Assembly: GCA_009392195.1 (NCBI GenBank)
Contig: VFGY01000063.1
Span: 1 to 59,800 of the forward strand
From: SAR202 cluster bacterium
GTDB taxonomy: Bacteria; Chloroflexota; Dehalococcoidia; Lucifugimonadales; OSU-TB39
Direction: 5' to 3'
DNA: 59,800 nucleotides
The number at the start of each line of letters is the position of its first letter. The first letter of the stretch is position 1. Of this stretch, positions 26,502 through 34,457 are shown in pieces. The position numbers and the translations under genes are program-made. Below the pieces are notes generated by a model. The model did not search any database, was not told where the DNA came from, and saw only the letters and a list, made by a program, of their open reading frames with translations.

Positions 26502-26963
26502 ATGATAAAAATCCGTTTTGCGACTAAAGAAGATTTGAATGAAATGATAGATCTTTATGTAGACAATAATCCTAAATTTGGTAGTGATAGGCGAAGATTA
26601 GAATATGGACTTTCTGCTTTGTTAAATGATCCAAATAAAGGTTATGAGGTTGTAGCAGTTGCTGAAGGTAAAATAATTGGGCGTATTCATATAGCTATGG
26701 AATGGAGCGTATACCGAAATGCCAATTTTTGGATGTTTGAAAATGTATATGTATCTCCAGATTGGCGACGAAAGGGAGTTTATACCTTGATGCATGAATG
26801 GATTTACTCTCGTGCTAAATCGGATTCGAATTGTTGTGGCTTGAGGTTTTGGGCTTTTGAGAACAACAAACCTGCTAGAAGCGCTTATCATAAGATGCAA
26901 ATGGACGGTACAATCGTTGAACTTTTCGAAAATGATTTCGTTTTTGGAAATAATAACCCTTAA
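26502..26963 (+). CDS. GNAT family N-acetyltransferase
   Basis: 153 residues. The acetyl-CoA loop is RRKGVYTLMHEW, preceded by the beta-4 strand FENVYVSPDW, with AYHKMQM at the C-terminus. Acceptor unknown. GAGG lies seven bases before the ATG. Just behind its stop begins the pseudogene of the two-cysteine domain. Confidence 0.9.
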   Translation: MIKIRFATKEDLNEMIDLYVDNNPKFGSDRRRLEYGLSALLNDPNKGYEVVAVAEGKIIGRIHIAMEWSVYRNANFWMFENVYVSPDWRRKGVYTLMHEWIYSRAKSDSNCCGLRFWAFENNKPARSAYHKMQMDGTIVELFENDFVFGNNNP

Positions 26964-26969
26964 TCTTTT

Positions 26970-27185
26970 GGTCGGTATATACTTTTCGAAGAGCAGAACA
27001 AAATGATCATGCTGAACCTTATGCATTTGATTTTTGATTACTTAGATAGGATTATAGGAGTATACATATATGGTGAAATTCAACATGATATGCCATGGGA
27101 GTATAGGGGATCTATTGGTCATTACCCATACCCTAATTGGGTATTGCATATATTTTTTCTTGATTCCTCGAGTGCATGTAATTGA
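26970..27185 (+). pseudogene. Decayed copy of the two-cysteine exported domain
   Basis: Two reading frames joined at 27026 reproduce the C-terminal two thirds of the domain at 49034-49534. The first frame gives NDHAEPYA (compare SKSIEPYS). One extra T at about 27026-27028 shifts to a frame that gives LIFDYLDRIIGVY, then MPWEYRG, WVLHIFFLDSSSAC (compare LIFDNNEKVIGIY, PPWQKMQ, GIHIFFTPPPTSC). The N-terminal anchor and the first Cys are missing; the GNAT gene occupies that place. Read as a truncated, frameshifted relic. It is adjacent to a complete relative at 27247-28127. Confidence 0.72.
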
Positions 27186-27246
27186 TTAACAGTAATAAAA
27201 AATTCAGGTTAAAGGTTACAAAATATTTGGTCATAAACGGTTTATT

Positions 27247-27339
27247 ATGATACAACTTCTTTCCAATAAAAAAATAATGGCTGGTTTGGTTGCAGCATTG
27301 CTCATAATTATAGTTATTATTATTGTTTTGTTCTTTTAA
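27247..27339 (+). CDS. Membrane-anchor fragment of the frameshifted gene 27247-28127
   Basis: ATG 27247 opens 30 residues: MIQLLSNKK, then a long hydrophobic helix to a TAA at 27337-27339. The helix matches the anchor of the related protein at 49534. In the frame of the downstream ectodomain the sequence is open upstream from GTG 27369 through LLSNRQSYPITK. Adding one T to the T4 run at 27334-27337 would fuse anchor and ectodomain. So this is either half of a broken gene, a sequencing error, or a slippage site. Confidence 0.6.
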   Translation: MIQLLSNKKIMAGLVAALLIIIVIIIVLFF

Positions 27340-27368
27340 GTAATCGACAGTCATACCCTATAACAAAA

Positions 27369-28127
27369 GTGTTCTTAACTACTGGAGGCGAAATCAAATC
27401 TACTGGGGATTGGGCTGCAATAGGAGCACTCGATACCGAAAAAGGATTCCAGTATGATTTACCTCTTTCTGCAGGTTTAGCGGTTAAAGAAGGGTGGGTT
27501 AAGGTTTCATCTTGTATTCCTGATGAAGGGATCTATTATAGAAAGACCCAAGAAGAAACAATAACTCTTATTTTTGATGTCGATGAAAATCTTATCGGCA
27601 TATATCAGAATTCGGACGTTCCAATGCCTACCCCGTGGATGAAAACCAGTGGGCCTTTAAAATCTGATGGGACATATATTTTCAATAAGGAGCATTATGG
27701 GGTTTACTTATTTATCCTTGACCCTTCAAATGCATGTGATTTGGGCACAAGTTATGATTCCATACTCGCGTCTCCATCTGAGCTACCATCATATTCGATT
27801 CCTATCAATGTAGATGTAGCTATATCTCAAGGTTGGCCAGATCCTATGTTTTGTTCACAGGGAAGGGGTAAATATTATAGTAATCCTGACTTTGAATACA
27901 TAATTATGTATAACGGAGATGGTAATCCAATAGGCATATACCAGTATTCAAAACAGCCCAAGCCAGCACCTTGGTGGAAAACAAAGGCAATAAATGGTAG
28001 GTCTATAGAGATGATTGTTTGGGTTACTGAAGAGGGAACCGTGAAAAGAATTAAGCTTATAGGTGCAATTAGTGAAGCTGATGCTGATCCGTCCGAGAGG
28101 ACTTTTACTGTAGATATAGGTTATTAA
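27369..28127 (+). CDS. Two-cysteine exported domain protein, two tandem domains
   Basis: 252 residues from GTG 27369, but probably the C-terminal part of a larger protein whose anchor is in another frame at 27247-27339. Domain 1 (about 1-125) has FLTTGGE, C49-I-P-x2-G-x-YY, LIFDVDENLIGIY, PTPWMKT, GP, HYGVYLFILDPSNAC. Domain 2 (about 140-220) repeats AISQGW, FCSQGRGKYY, GNPIGIYQYS, PAPWWKT but loses the last Cys. The paired cysteines suggest a disulfide outside the membrane. I know no named family with this pattern. Confidence 0.75.
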   Translation: MFLTTGGEIKSTGDWAAIGALDTEKGFQYDLPLSAGLAVKEGWVKVSSCIPDEGIYYRKTQEETITLIFDVDENLIGIYQNSDVPMPTPWMKTSGPLKSDGTYIFNKEHYGVYLFILDPSNACDLGTSYDSILASPSELPSYSIPINVDVAISQGWPDPMFCSQGRGKYYSNPDFEYIIMYNGDGNPIGIYQYSKQPKPAPWWKTKAINGRSIEMIVWVTEEGTVKRIKLIGAISEADADPSERTFTVDIGY

Positions 28128-28135
28128 TGAGTGTT

Positions 28136-28339
28136 TTAGTAGTTGTTTTCATTGTTTAAGAATCTAGTTATTATCATATGAGCTATAAAATATATGCCTA
28201 TGAACACTATGATTCTTACATAGAATCCTAGTGGAAATAACCAGTTTAAAACCAATGAGGCTGCAATTGCTAAACATCCTGTGTAAATACTTTGTTTTGT
28301 AAACACTTTTATGTTCCTATCGTATTTATATTCTTGCAA
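28136..28339 (-). CDS. Small two-helix membrane protein
   Basis: 67 residues: a charged start (MQEYKYDRNIKVFTKQ), helices at about 17-38 and 40-60, and an Asn-rich end. Convergent with and 8 bases from the domain gene. No clear ribosome site. Unrecognised. Confidence 0.45.
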   Translation of the reverse strand: MQEYKYDRNIKVFTKQSIYTGCLAIAASLVLNWLFPLGFYVRIIVFIGIYFIAHMIITRFLNNENNY

Positions 28340-28625
28340 TTCTAGATTATTGATAGTGTTGATTATAAATATATTTTCTTGGTATTGATATAACTAACAA
28401 AGCATTAATCAATGCTCTAATATTTTTAAATATTAAATCCCGTAAAATAAATAGATACTGTAATCGTCAAATTTGAAATATTACCAAGGGGTTTTAAAAG
28501 AAACCGTCATAAGTGAAAAATAAAAGTAAGTGAATTACTATGAGAAAAATAATTATTTTAGATTTCATGTCCATTGCAGTGGATTAAAGGTGAATAACTT
28601 TTACCCTGACAACTAATAGCATGTT
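28340..28625. other. Spacer without a convincing gene
   Basis: 286 bases, very AT-rich. The only open frames are a 15-codon ATG frame near 28550 on the plus strand and fragments. No hairpin or promoter that I would defend. Confidence 0.4.
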
Positions 28626-28775
28626 TTAATCGTTTTTACTTTGTAGCCAAACTAAACCGAATGGGAAAAATAAAACGGGAATGAATGCAAATGTGAAATT
28701 TGAGACATAAAATAATGCTGTTATAGCTATAGTAGATAAAAATAACGCAATGATCCATCTGTTATCGAAATTCAT
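28626..28775 (-). CDS. 49-residue membrane microprotein
   Basis: MNFDNRWIIALF opens two hydrophobic stretches (about 7-24 and 28-45) ending WLQSKND. A GTATAAT-type box on the minus strand lies near 28828. No Shine-Dalgarno sequence. The amphipathic ends and tidy length support a gene; family unknown. Confidence 0.5.
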   Translation of the reverse strand: MNFDNRWIIALFLSTIAITALFYVSNFTFAFIPVLFFPFGLVWLQSKND

Positions 28776-28924
28776 TTATATGCCGTATATTAATTTGGTA
28801 AGAGTAATTCATTTATTTGTATGATTATTATACACTGAGCCATTATTTAGCATCATACACTGTAATTTTGGGATGCTGAGAATTTAATGATGGCTTTGGA
28901 CTGTCATGTTTAGAGGTGGTTAAA

Positions 28925-29707
28925 ATGGGTAGATTAGAAAATAAAGTGGCGATTATTACCGGTGGAAACAGTGGTATTGGAGAGGTGACTGCTAGATTAT
29001 TTGCAAAAGAAGGTGCGAAGGTTGCTATATTGGCCAGAAGAATAAAAGAAGGTAATCAAGTTGCAGAGGCGATAAATAGTTCTGGTGGAGATTCGATTTT
29101 TATAAAGTGTGATGTATCTGATAGTGATAGTGTTGAAAGTGCTGTTCAGGAAGTGGTTTCAAATTATGGTGGATTAGATGTGCTATTTAATAATGCTGGA
29201 GGAGGGTCAGTTGATAATTTTCCGGTAGAATCAAATGATAGTTGGGATCAAACAATTGCGATTAATTTGACCGGTACTTTTTATATGTGCAGAGCAGCAT
29301 GGAGGTATTTGGTAGATTCTGGGTCAGGTATCATAATCAATATGTCTTCTTTAGCCGCTCAACGTGGATTCAGTAAAAACATGTATGATTTGAGCGGGGC
29401 GCCATCCGCATCATACTACGCTGCAAAAGCTGGAATCGATGCTTTTACACGTTATATAGCTGGAGTAGGCGGTCATCACAATATTAGAGTGAATGCTGTA
29501 CGCCCTGGTCAAATACTTACTGGAAAAACAGATGATGGGCAAGGGAATCATCTGTTCAAGTCAGCTTTTGACATGTTGCAGATTTTGGAATCTACTGGTT
29601 ATCCAGAAGATGTTGCTAATACTGTGATGTTTTTAGCTTCAGATCAGTCTCGTTTTATAACTGGTGAAATTATCAACATTGATGGTGGTATGCCTGCGAA
29701 GTTGTAG
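28925..29707 (+). CDS. Short-chain dehydrogenase/reductase
   Basis: 260 residues from ATG 28925 with AGAGGTGG five bases upstream. Classical SDR: TGGNSGIG (12-19) for the cofactor, NNAGG (89-93), catalytic Ser in NMSSLA and Y164-x3-K168, and FITGEIINIDGGMP at the end. Asp63 in CDVSDSD follows the usual adenine-binding CDV. Ten extra residues precede the active Tyr (FSKNMYDLSGAPSAS). Substrate unknown. The next gene follows at 29745 and is probably co-transcribed. Confidence 0.93.
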   Translation: MGRLENKVAIITGGNSGIGEVTARLFAKEGAKVAILARRIKEGNQVAEAINSSGGDSIFIKCDVSDSDSVESAVQEVVSNYGGLDVLFNNAGGGSVDNFPVESNDSWDQTIAINLTGTFYMCRAAWRYLVDSGSGIIINMSSLAAQRGFSKNMYDLSGAPSASYYAAKAGIDAFTRYIAGVGGHHNIRVNAVRPGQILTGKTDDGQGNHLFKSAFDMLQILESTGYPEDVANTVMFLASDQSRFITGEIINIDGGMPAKL

Positions 29708-29744
29708 ATTTCTATTGGCAGTTAATTTGTTATATGGAGGTAGC

Positions 29745-30482
29745 ATGTTTGAATCATCTAATACGAAAAAAGATAGCGTAGTAGTGTTTCTTAAAGGAGG
29801 GCGTATTCCTTCCTGGTACGATCTTAGTCCTGAAGAACAGGATTTATATTCAATAGAACATATAAATCTTATGAAATCGATTATTAATAAACACAAAATG
29901 ATAAAACTTGAAGGTTACAAGCTTTTAAGTCCAATTAATGATTGGAAATATTTTTGGGCTATTGAATTTCCAACATTTGAAGGAGCTGAATCATGGATCA
30001 ATGCTGAAATGGAACCGCCATATGGTAGGTATGGGTCGTTTAATTATTATTTAGCCAGGCGTATTGAACATATGGGAATTGATTCAGCTATCAAAGAAGC
30101 AGAACTGCCTTCTGACATTAACGAAAATGATTTAGACCATACTAACCTAGTAGAAGATACAGGTAGCGTGGTGGTTATAACTTTTGAAATGTCTTTGCCT
30201 GGTTCAGATTTAGTTACTGTCGATAAAAATCAACAGCATAAATATATCAAAAACATTAACTCAGTGTCTCAGCGACACGAGTTAATTAGATTAGAGGCCT
30301 ATCGGTTAATTACTCCACAGACTAACTGGCACACTACTATTATTACTGAATTCCCAACGATTGATGGAGCCAAGGCATGGATAGATTTACAAGAAAGTCC
30401 ATCCTACATTAGGTTTAAGACCAGGACTAATTATTTATCTCATAAATGGGCGCCAAGGTATTTTGAAAGCTGGATCAAATAG
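29745..30482 (+). CDS. Duplicated-domain protein, ferredoxin-like fold suspected
   Basis: 245 residues from ATG 29745, six bases after GGAGG. Two halves repeat each other: VVVFLKG ... KLEGYKLLSPINDWKYFWAI, EFPTFEGAESWINAE and VVVITFE ... RLEAYRLITPQTNWHTTII, EFPTIDGAKAWIDLQ. Each half of about 100 residues looks like a dimeric alpha/beta barrel unit of the DUF1330/YCII kind, fused in tandem. No catalytic motif seen. Behind the SDR gene, possibly same operon. Confidence 0.65.
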   Translation: MFESSNTKKDSVVVFLKGGRIPSWYDLSPEEQDLYSIEHINLMKSIINKHKMIKLEGYKLLSPINDWKYFWAIEFPTFEGAESWINAEMEPPYGRYGSFNYYLARRIEHMGIDSAIKEAELPSDINENDLDHTNLVEDTGSVVVITFEMSLPGSDLVTVDKNQQHKYIKNINSVSQRHELIRLEAYRLITPQTNWHTTIITEFPTIDGAKAWIDLQESPSYIRFKTRTNYLSHKWAPRYFESWIK

Positions 30483-30506
30483 AGTTCAATTTCAGCCAAA
30501 TACCAG

Positions 30507-30536
30507 TACTCAAACAGTTCGAGAAACGTTTGAGTA
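30507..30536 (+). terminator. Hairpin behind the duplicated-domain gene
   Basis: TACTCAAAC (30507-30515) and GTTTGAGTA (30528-30536), 12-base loop, 25 bases after the stop. No U-tract follows, so it may only protect the 3' end. Confidence 0.4.
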
Positions 30537-30669
30537 ATTGAACGAACATGTTTCGATTATTACTATACAAGAGTATTTTGAGAATGAATTTATATAACGC
30601 GAAGTGACTATATTTGATGAATTGAGTTACTGTTTATTTTTGTTCAGGTCAACTAGTATAAGATTATTG

Positions 30670-30897
30670 TCAATCTGATAACTTATGTTCAAACCAAATA
30701 TGATCATTCATCATACCGATAATTTCCGGTTTTGTTACATAATCATTCTGAGCGAAATATGCAATATTCTGTTCTAGTAGGTCTGTTTTCTCTTGTGTCA
30801 ATTTTTCTAACTCGTCCATTTTTCTTAGTGTTAAAACATTTGAAACAAATAAAACAAAAACGATAACAATTAAACCTATTTGAAGCTCTTTTCCCAT
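30670..30897 (-). CDS. Small anchored coiled-coil protein
   Basis: 75 residues from ATG 30897 (GGAG about 12 bases upstream; an earlier ATG at 30933 is possible). One helix at about 5-23, then a coiled coil LRKMDELEKLTQEKTDLLEQN and a soluble end. A GTATAAT box lies just upstream near 30935 on the minus strand. Unknown function. Confidence 0.5.
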   Translation of the reverse strand: MGKELQIGLIVIVFVLFVSNVLTLRKMDELEKLTQEKTDLLEQNIAYFAQNDYVTKPEIIGMMNDHIWFEHKLSD

Positions 30898-30980
30898 AAT
30901 GTTAGATTTCTCCGATTCGAGTATTCGGTACATTATACACTTGGATACAAATAGGTTGTATTCAATTTGACGTTCAAAAA

Positions 30981-31091
30981 TCAGTCGAAAATATTTGTGT
31001 AAGCTTGGAGTAAATTTATTGAAATGATTATTACTATAGGTAATATTACCAAGATTACGACTAGTAACTTGCTATTCAATTGAAGTACCAT
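30981..31091 (-). CDS. 36-residue single-helix membrane microprotein
   Basis: ATG 31091, nine bases after the stop of the lipoprotein gene. MVLQLNSK then one long hydrophobic helix (VVILVILPIVIIISINLL) and a short polar tail. Position in the operon 32227-30981 is the main support. Confidence 0.5.
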   Translation of the reverse strand: MVLQLNSKLLVVILVILPIVIIISINLLQAYTNIFD

Positions 31092-31100
31092 TTCGATTAA

Positions 31101-31670
31101 TCATTTGAAGGTTTCAATTATGTGAGAACAAGCTTCTTGGGCGTAACAAGCCACTAATATGTTTTTTACATATCCGGTTGTTATAGATTGTGTTGTACCA
31201 GCCCGTCTTAACCTTCCTCTAAGAGAAATCATCATGACTTCGCCTTCTACATCGTCAAATTTTTTGTCGAAAATTAAAGTTGCCAAGAAATGTGATTTAT
31301 TATTTACAACTATCTCGCCATCCCATGCTTCTAGAATATCATCGTATCGGTATCTAGATGGATCTGTTTCACTTATTTTTTCATTTTTTTTGTACCCGAT
31401 TGCTTCTAAATCATTAATTGATATTCCGCTAGAAACAAAACTTGTTTCTTGCTGTGGCACTTCAGGTATATTTTTCGTTTCTTTATTTGTTGAATCACCC
31501 TTATCGGATACTATCAATCGCGTTGATTCAGGAGTCCAATTAAGGGATTTAGCTTCAGCAGTAGCTTCGATATTCCTTAAAGTTTTTTCATTACTTGAGC
31601 ATGCAAACAAACATGATGTTAACAATAAGCATGAAATTAAAGTTGTAATTTTTAAGTTTGTAGGCTTCAT
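31101..31670 (-). CDS. Lipoprotein of unknown function
   Basis: 189 residues with a lipoprotein signal (LLTSC or LFACSS, two candidate lipoboxes). A low-complexity spacer leads to a globular domain at about 85-185 (AWDGEIVVNNKSHFLATLIF, EGEVMMISLRGRLR, ILVACYAQEAC). ATG overlaps the upstream stop as ATGA at 31667-31670, so the two are coupled. Not recognised. Confidence 0.65.
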   Translation of the reverse strand: MKPTNLKITTLISCLLLTSCLFACSSNEKTLRNIEATAEAKSLNWTPESTRLIVSDKGDSTNKETKNIPEVPQQETSFVSSGISINDLEAIGYKKNEKISETDPSRYRYDDILEAWDGEIVVNNKSHFLATLIFDKKFDDVEGEVMMISLRGRLRRAGTTQSITTGYVKNILVACYAQEACSHIIETFK

Positions 31671-32227
31671 AGAGTCATTGGTAATTTAAGGAGTCTTTCT
31701 GGAATAGAGTTAAACTCGAGCCAGCTTGGCTCAATGAAAAAATGTGGTCTATCTATATACAGCGTCCAACCACGAAATGTTTCAGATGAGCGACTTTCTA
31801 TTTCCATGTTGCCAAGATCTTTTGCTAGTTTTTTAATCACTTCATCGTTCGAAAGAAGACTTATTAATTCAGTGCCTTGATCTTCGCCTTTCCAAGTAGT
31901 GTCTATAATTTTACCAAATAAAGGGAAACTTTTTTTTCTATGAGTTTTCACTTTAATTTTAGTTGACCCAGAGATTCTTTCATCTGGAATTATGTAGATA
32001 TAGCGCCATGCTGGAGGGCTATTTTGACTTCTATCTTTTTTCAGTATGTTTATCCACTTTATAGGGCCTTCGTTAATTTCAATGACTCCTAAAGTACGCA
32101 TCCACCAAACATTACCTATTTTTTCTTGAACGATTTTTCGTTCAAGCATTTTTGCTTTTACACCTAATTGATCTAAGTTTTTGGCCAGTTCATCTCTAGA
32201 TTTGTCCCTAAACTTTCCGCGTACCAT
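31667..32227 (-). CDS. Conserved-looking soluble protein, unknown function
   Basis: 186 residues, no signal or helix. N-terminal basic helical part (GKFRDKSRDELAKNLDQLGVK), then alternating beta strands with NVWWMRTLGVIEI, AWRYIYIIPDE and FRGWTLYIDRPHFF. No known motif. First gene of a unit with a lipoprotein and a microprotein. Confidence 0.6.
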   Translation of the reverse strand: MVRGKFRDKSRDELAKNLDQLGVKAKMLERKIVQEKIGNVWWMRTLGVIEINEGPIKWINILKKDRSQNSPPAWRYIYIIPDERISGSTKIKVKTHRKKSFPLFGKIIDTTWKGEDQGTELISLLSNDEVIKKLAKDLGNMEIESRSSETFRGWTLYIDRPHFFIEPSWLEFNSIPERLLKLPMTL

Positions 32228-32369
32228 TTAATGCCCCTCTAGTAAAAATGTCCGATTAGATTAGTATTATACAGTAATTGATATTATTAGTTGGATTAGA
32301 AAAATCCTCTGGGCTTTTGTAGCAGTGTGCGATTATTTCAGAATGCATTTTTGATAGGGTATTTATTAC

Positions 32370-32804
32370 CTACCCAATATCTTTTGTCATCTCAATATGT
32401 TGCATGCCAGCTTCAGTAAATGAATCTCCATGTTGACAATACCCATGGTTAAAATAAAAGTTTTTCACATAATATTGGGCGTGGAGAACTATCCTTATAA
32501 TGCCTCTAGCACGAGCTTCATTTTCCAAAAAGGTAAGGACAGCTGACCCAAGACCGCTTCTTCTGAAATGTGCCTCAATTGCCATACGTCCTATACGCGC
32601 TTCTGTAGGTGTGTCAATTATAAGACGCCCAGTGCCAACTACAATACCATCTCTATAGGCTACTGCATGAATTGCAACATCATCAAATTCATCATTTTCT
32701 AATTGTGGAGATACACCTTGCTCATCTACAAAAACCCGGGTACGTAAAAGCCTTATTGATTCTGTTTCTTGGGTTGAGGTTAAGTGTTTTACTTCGAAAG
32801 ACAT
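32370..32804 (-). CDS. GNAT family N-acetyltransferase, ElaA-like
   Basis: 144 residues. RIGRMAIEAHFRRSGLGSAVL is the acetyl-CoA binding motif A, and VLHAQYYVKNFYFNHGY follows as motif B, as in ElaA-type proteins. Starts MSFEVKHL. Substrate unknown. Divergent from the FGE-like gene. Confidence 0.9.
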   Translation of the reverse strand: MSFEVKHLTSTQETESIRLLRTRVFVDEQGVSPQLENDEFDDVAIHAVAYRDGIVVGTGRLIIDTPTEARIGRMAIEAHFRRSGLGSAVLTFLENEARARGIIRIVLHAQYYVKNFYFNHGYCQHGDSFTEAGMQHIEMTKDIG

Positions 32805-32954
32805 TTTTACTATACCTTTGCCTTATGTCTTTTCAGATATTTCAGATTTTATATGAGTTAAGGTATTATACAGTAAATAATATTTTATGTGGTTTCAATT
32901 GAGTGTCCTCAGAGTATTTTAGGAAGGAATTTAATTAACTTATATAGGGTTGTT

Positions 32955-33953
32955 ATGCAGTTTATTTGTAATAAATGTAAAAAGCGAATGAAATCGGATG
33001 AAGCAGTGGGAGAAGGTGATGGTTGGATGGGGATTTCATCTTTTTGTCCCAATTGTGGTAGCCGGTTTAAATTGTTATCAAACCCAGGGGAAACCTTGCT
33101 CCTGAAAGCTCTTAACGCAGGTGTTGCTGGACAAGAATTGATGAGCAAAGTTCTACAGTCAGCACAAGATACTTTGCCTAATGCAGTTGGTCAAAGAGAT
33201 GTAACAAATCCTTCTAGTGAATTGGATTGGAAAAACTTTTCAGGTGAATGGATCTGGGTAGAACCGGGGAGCTTTTTGATGGGGTCTCCTGAATCTGAGT
33301 CGGGTCGTGAACCTGATGAAAGTCCTCAACATGAAGTAGTTATCAGTAAGGGGTTCTATATTGGGAAGTTTCCAGTTACTAGAGGTCAATGGGAAGAAGT
33401 TATGGGAGTTAAAGATGTTAAAGGTACATCTAAAATAGAATCAAGTAAAATTTGTCCAGCTGTGTTTATATCGTGGAATGAAGTACAGGAATTTCTCTCT
33501 CGAATTAACGAAACTAATAACCGAATTAAATTCAGATTACCATCAGAGGCAGAATGGGAATATTCATGCAGGGCAGGTACGGACACGATGTGGTCATTTG
33601 GGGAAGATAGACATATATTAGGGGAATACGCTTGGTATATAGATAGCGAAAGTGCTGCCGAAAACCAGCATGCTTGGGCGGTGGGTTCAAAAAAACCTAA
33701 CCCTTGGGGACTTCATGATATGCACGGCAATATTTGGGAGTGGTGTAATGATATATATGATTCTGATTATTATGCAGTATCTCCTAGGAAAGATCCTTTA
33801 GGTCCTAAGTCAGATTCGAGTTCGCCTAGGGTAGCTAGAGGAGGATACTTTAGGTATTTCACCAGACATTCGAGGTCGGCGTCAAGAAATGCAAGAAATC
33901 CTGATGAACGTCATAGAGTGATTGGATTTAGGCTGGTAATGGAATCGAGATGA
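32955..33953 (+). CDS. FGE/sulfatase-modifying-factor-fold protein with N-terminal zinc ribbon
   Basis: 332 residues from ATG 32955. N-terminal ribbon C5-x2-C8 ... C31-x2-C34, linker, then an FGE-sulfatase domain (about 95-332): WVEPGSFLMGS, ESGREPDESPQHEV, FRLPSEAEWEYSCRAGT, NPWGLHDMHGNIWEWC, RVARGGYF, and final GFRLV. The redox Cys of true formylglycine enzymes, expected after RVxRGG in WxCxPxxC-like context, is absent (YFTRHSRSASRNA). It is therefore unlikely to make formylglycine; relatives are often effector domains. Confidence 0.88.
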   Translation: MQFICNKCKKRMKSDEAVGEGDGWMGISSFCPNCGSRFKLLSNPGETLLLKALNAGVAGQELMSKVLQSAQDTLPNAVGQRDVTNPSSELDWKNFSGEWIWVEPGSFLMGSPESESGREPDESPQHEVVISKGFYIGKFPVTRGQWEEVMGVKDVKGTSKIESSKICPAVFISWNEVQEFLSRINETNNRIKFRLPSEAEWEYSCRAGTDTMWSFGEDRHILGEYAWYIDSESAAENQHAWAVGSKKPNPWGLHDMHGNIWEWCNDIYDSDYYAVSPRKDPLGPKSDSSSPRVARGGYFRYFTRHSRSASRNARNPDERHRVIGFRLVMESR

Positions 33954-33985
33954 TTTTGGTAATTGCTACGTGAGTGTTTAATTTC

Positions 33986-34111
33986 TTATTTTAGTACCCG
34001 AAACATGTGCCCTAAAACGTTTATGGATATGGTTAGGATTAACATGACAACGAAGCTAAAATATAAACTCCAGAATATTTTATGGACGGACTCTACAAAA
34101 TTCGTTTTCAC
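33986..34111 (-). CDS. 41-residue single-helix membrane microprotein
   Basis: GTG start at 34111, two bases after the stop of the gene ending at 34114, suggesting translational coupling. MKTNFVESVHKIFW, then a hydrophobic helix, then a polar end HMFRVLK. Resembles in plan the 44-residue protein at 36248-36382. Confidence 0.45.
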   Translation of the reverse strand: MKTNFVESVHKIFWSLYFSFVVMLILTISINVLGHMFRVLK

Positions 34112-34113
34112 GT

Positions 34114-34404
34114 TTATTCATCCTTTTTTTGTATATATATTAAATCTTCCTCTAGGTCGGAAGGAATATCCACAATATTACCGTTGGATTGTTGATTAAT
34201 ATCTTTTTTGGAATTATACCAATTAGATGAACAGAATTTAAGTTCTTCATATTTATCGAATATGGTTTTGCCCTTGTTAATTTTTAATGTAGATTTGCCA
34301 TTAAGGTAATAGGTTGGTTCAGTCACTTTGTTAAGAGTATATGCCAATCCATCTTTATCTCTGTAATAACGTACACTACATTTCTTACACACTTTGCTTT
34401 TCAT
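34114..34404 (-). CDS. Small protein with N-terminal Cys pair, unknown
   Basis: 96 residues: starts MKSKVCKKCSVRYYRDKDG, which looks like half of a zinc ribbon; a later lone Cys is near 58. The rest is Lys- and Asn-rich with an acidic end (DIPSDLEEDLIY). AGGT immediately precedes the ATG. No family recognised. Confidence 0.5.
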   Translation of the reverse strand: MKSKVCKKCSVRYYRDKDGLAYTLNKVTEPTYYLNGKSTLKINKGKTIFDKYEELKFCSSNWYNSKKDINQQSNGNIVDIPSDLEEDLIYIQKKDE

Positions 34405-34457
34405 ACCTAATTGTCTTTATGAATTTTAGAGCGAGTAATTATTAAACTGTAGAGGTA

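Noticed and set aside
26970-27185. Plus frame 27003-27185 as an intact 60-residue gene
   Set aside because: It begins mid-domain and matches the family only after joining another frame at 27026, so it is a relic.
30507-30536. Strong intrinsic terminator call
   Set aside because: The stem is good but no U-tract follows, so I kept it only as a weak terminator.
33963-34199. 78-codon plus-strand frame after the FGE-like gene
   Set aside because: Covers the minus-strand microprotein and Cys-pair gene, no ribosome site, and implausible composition.
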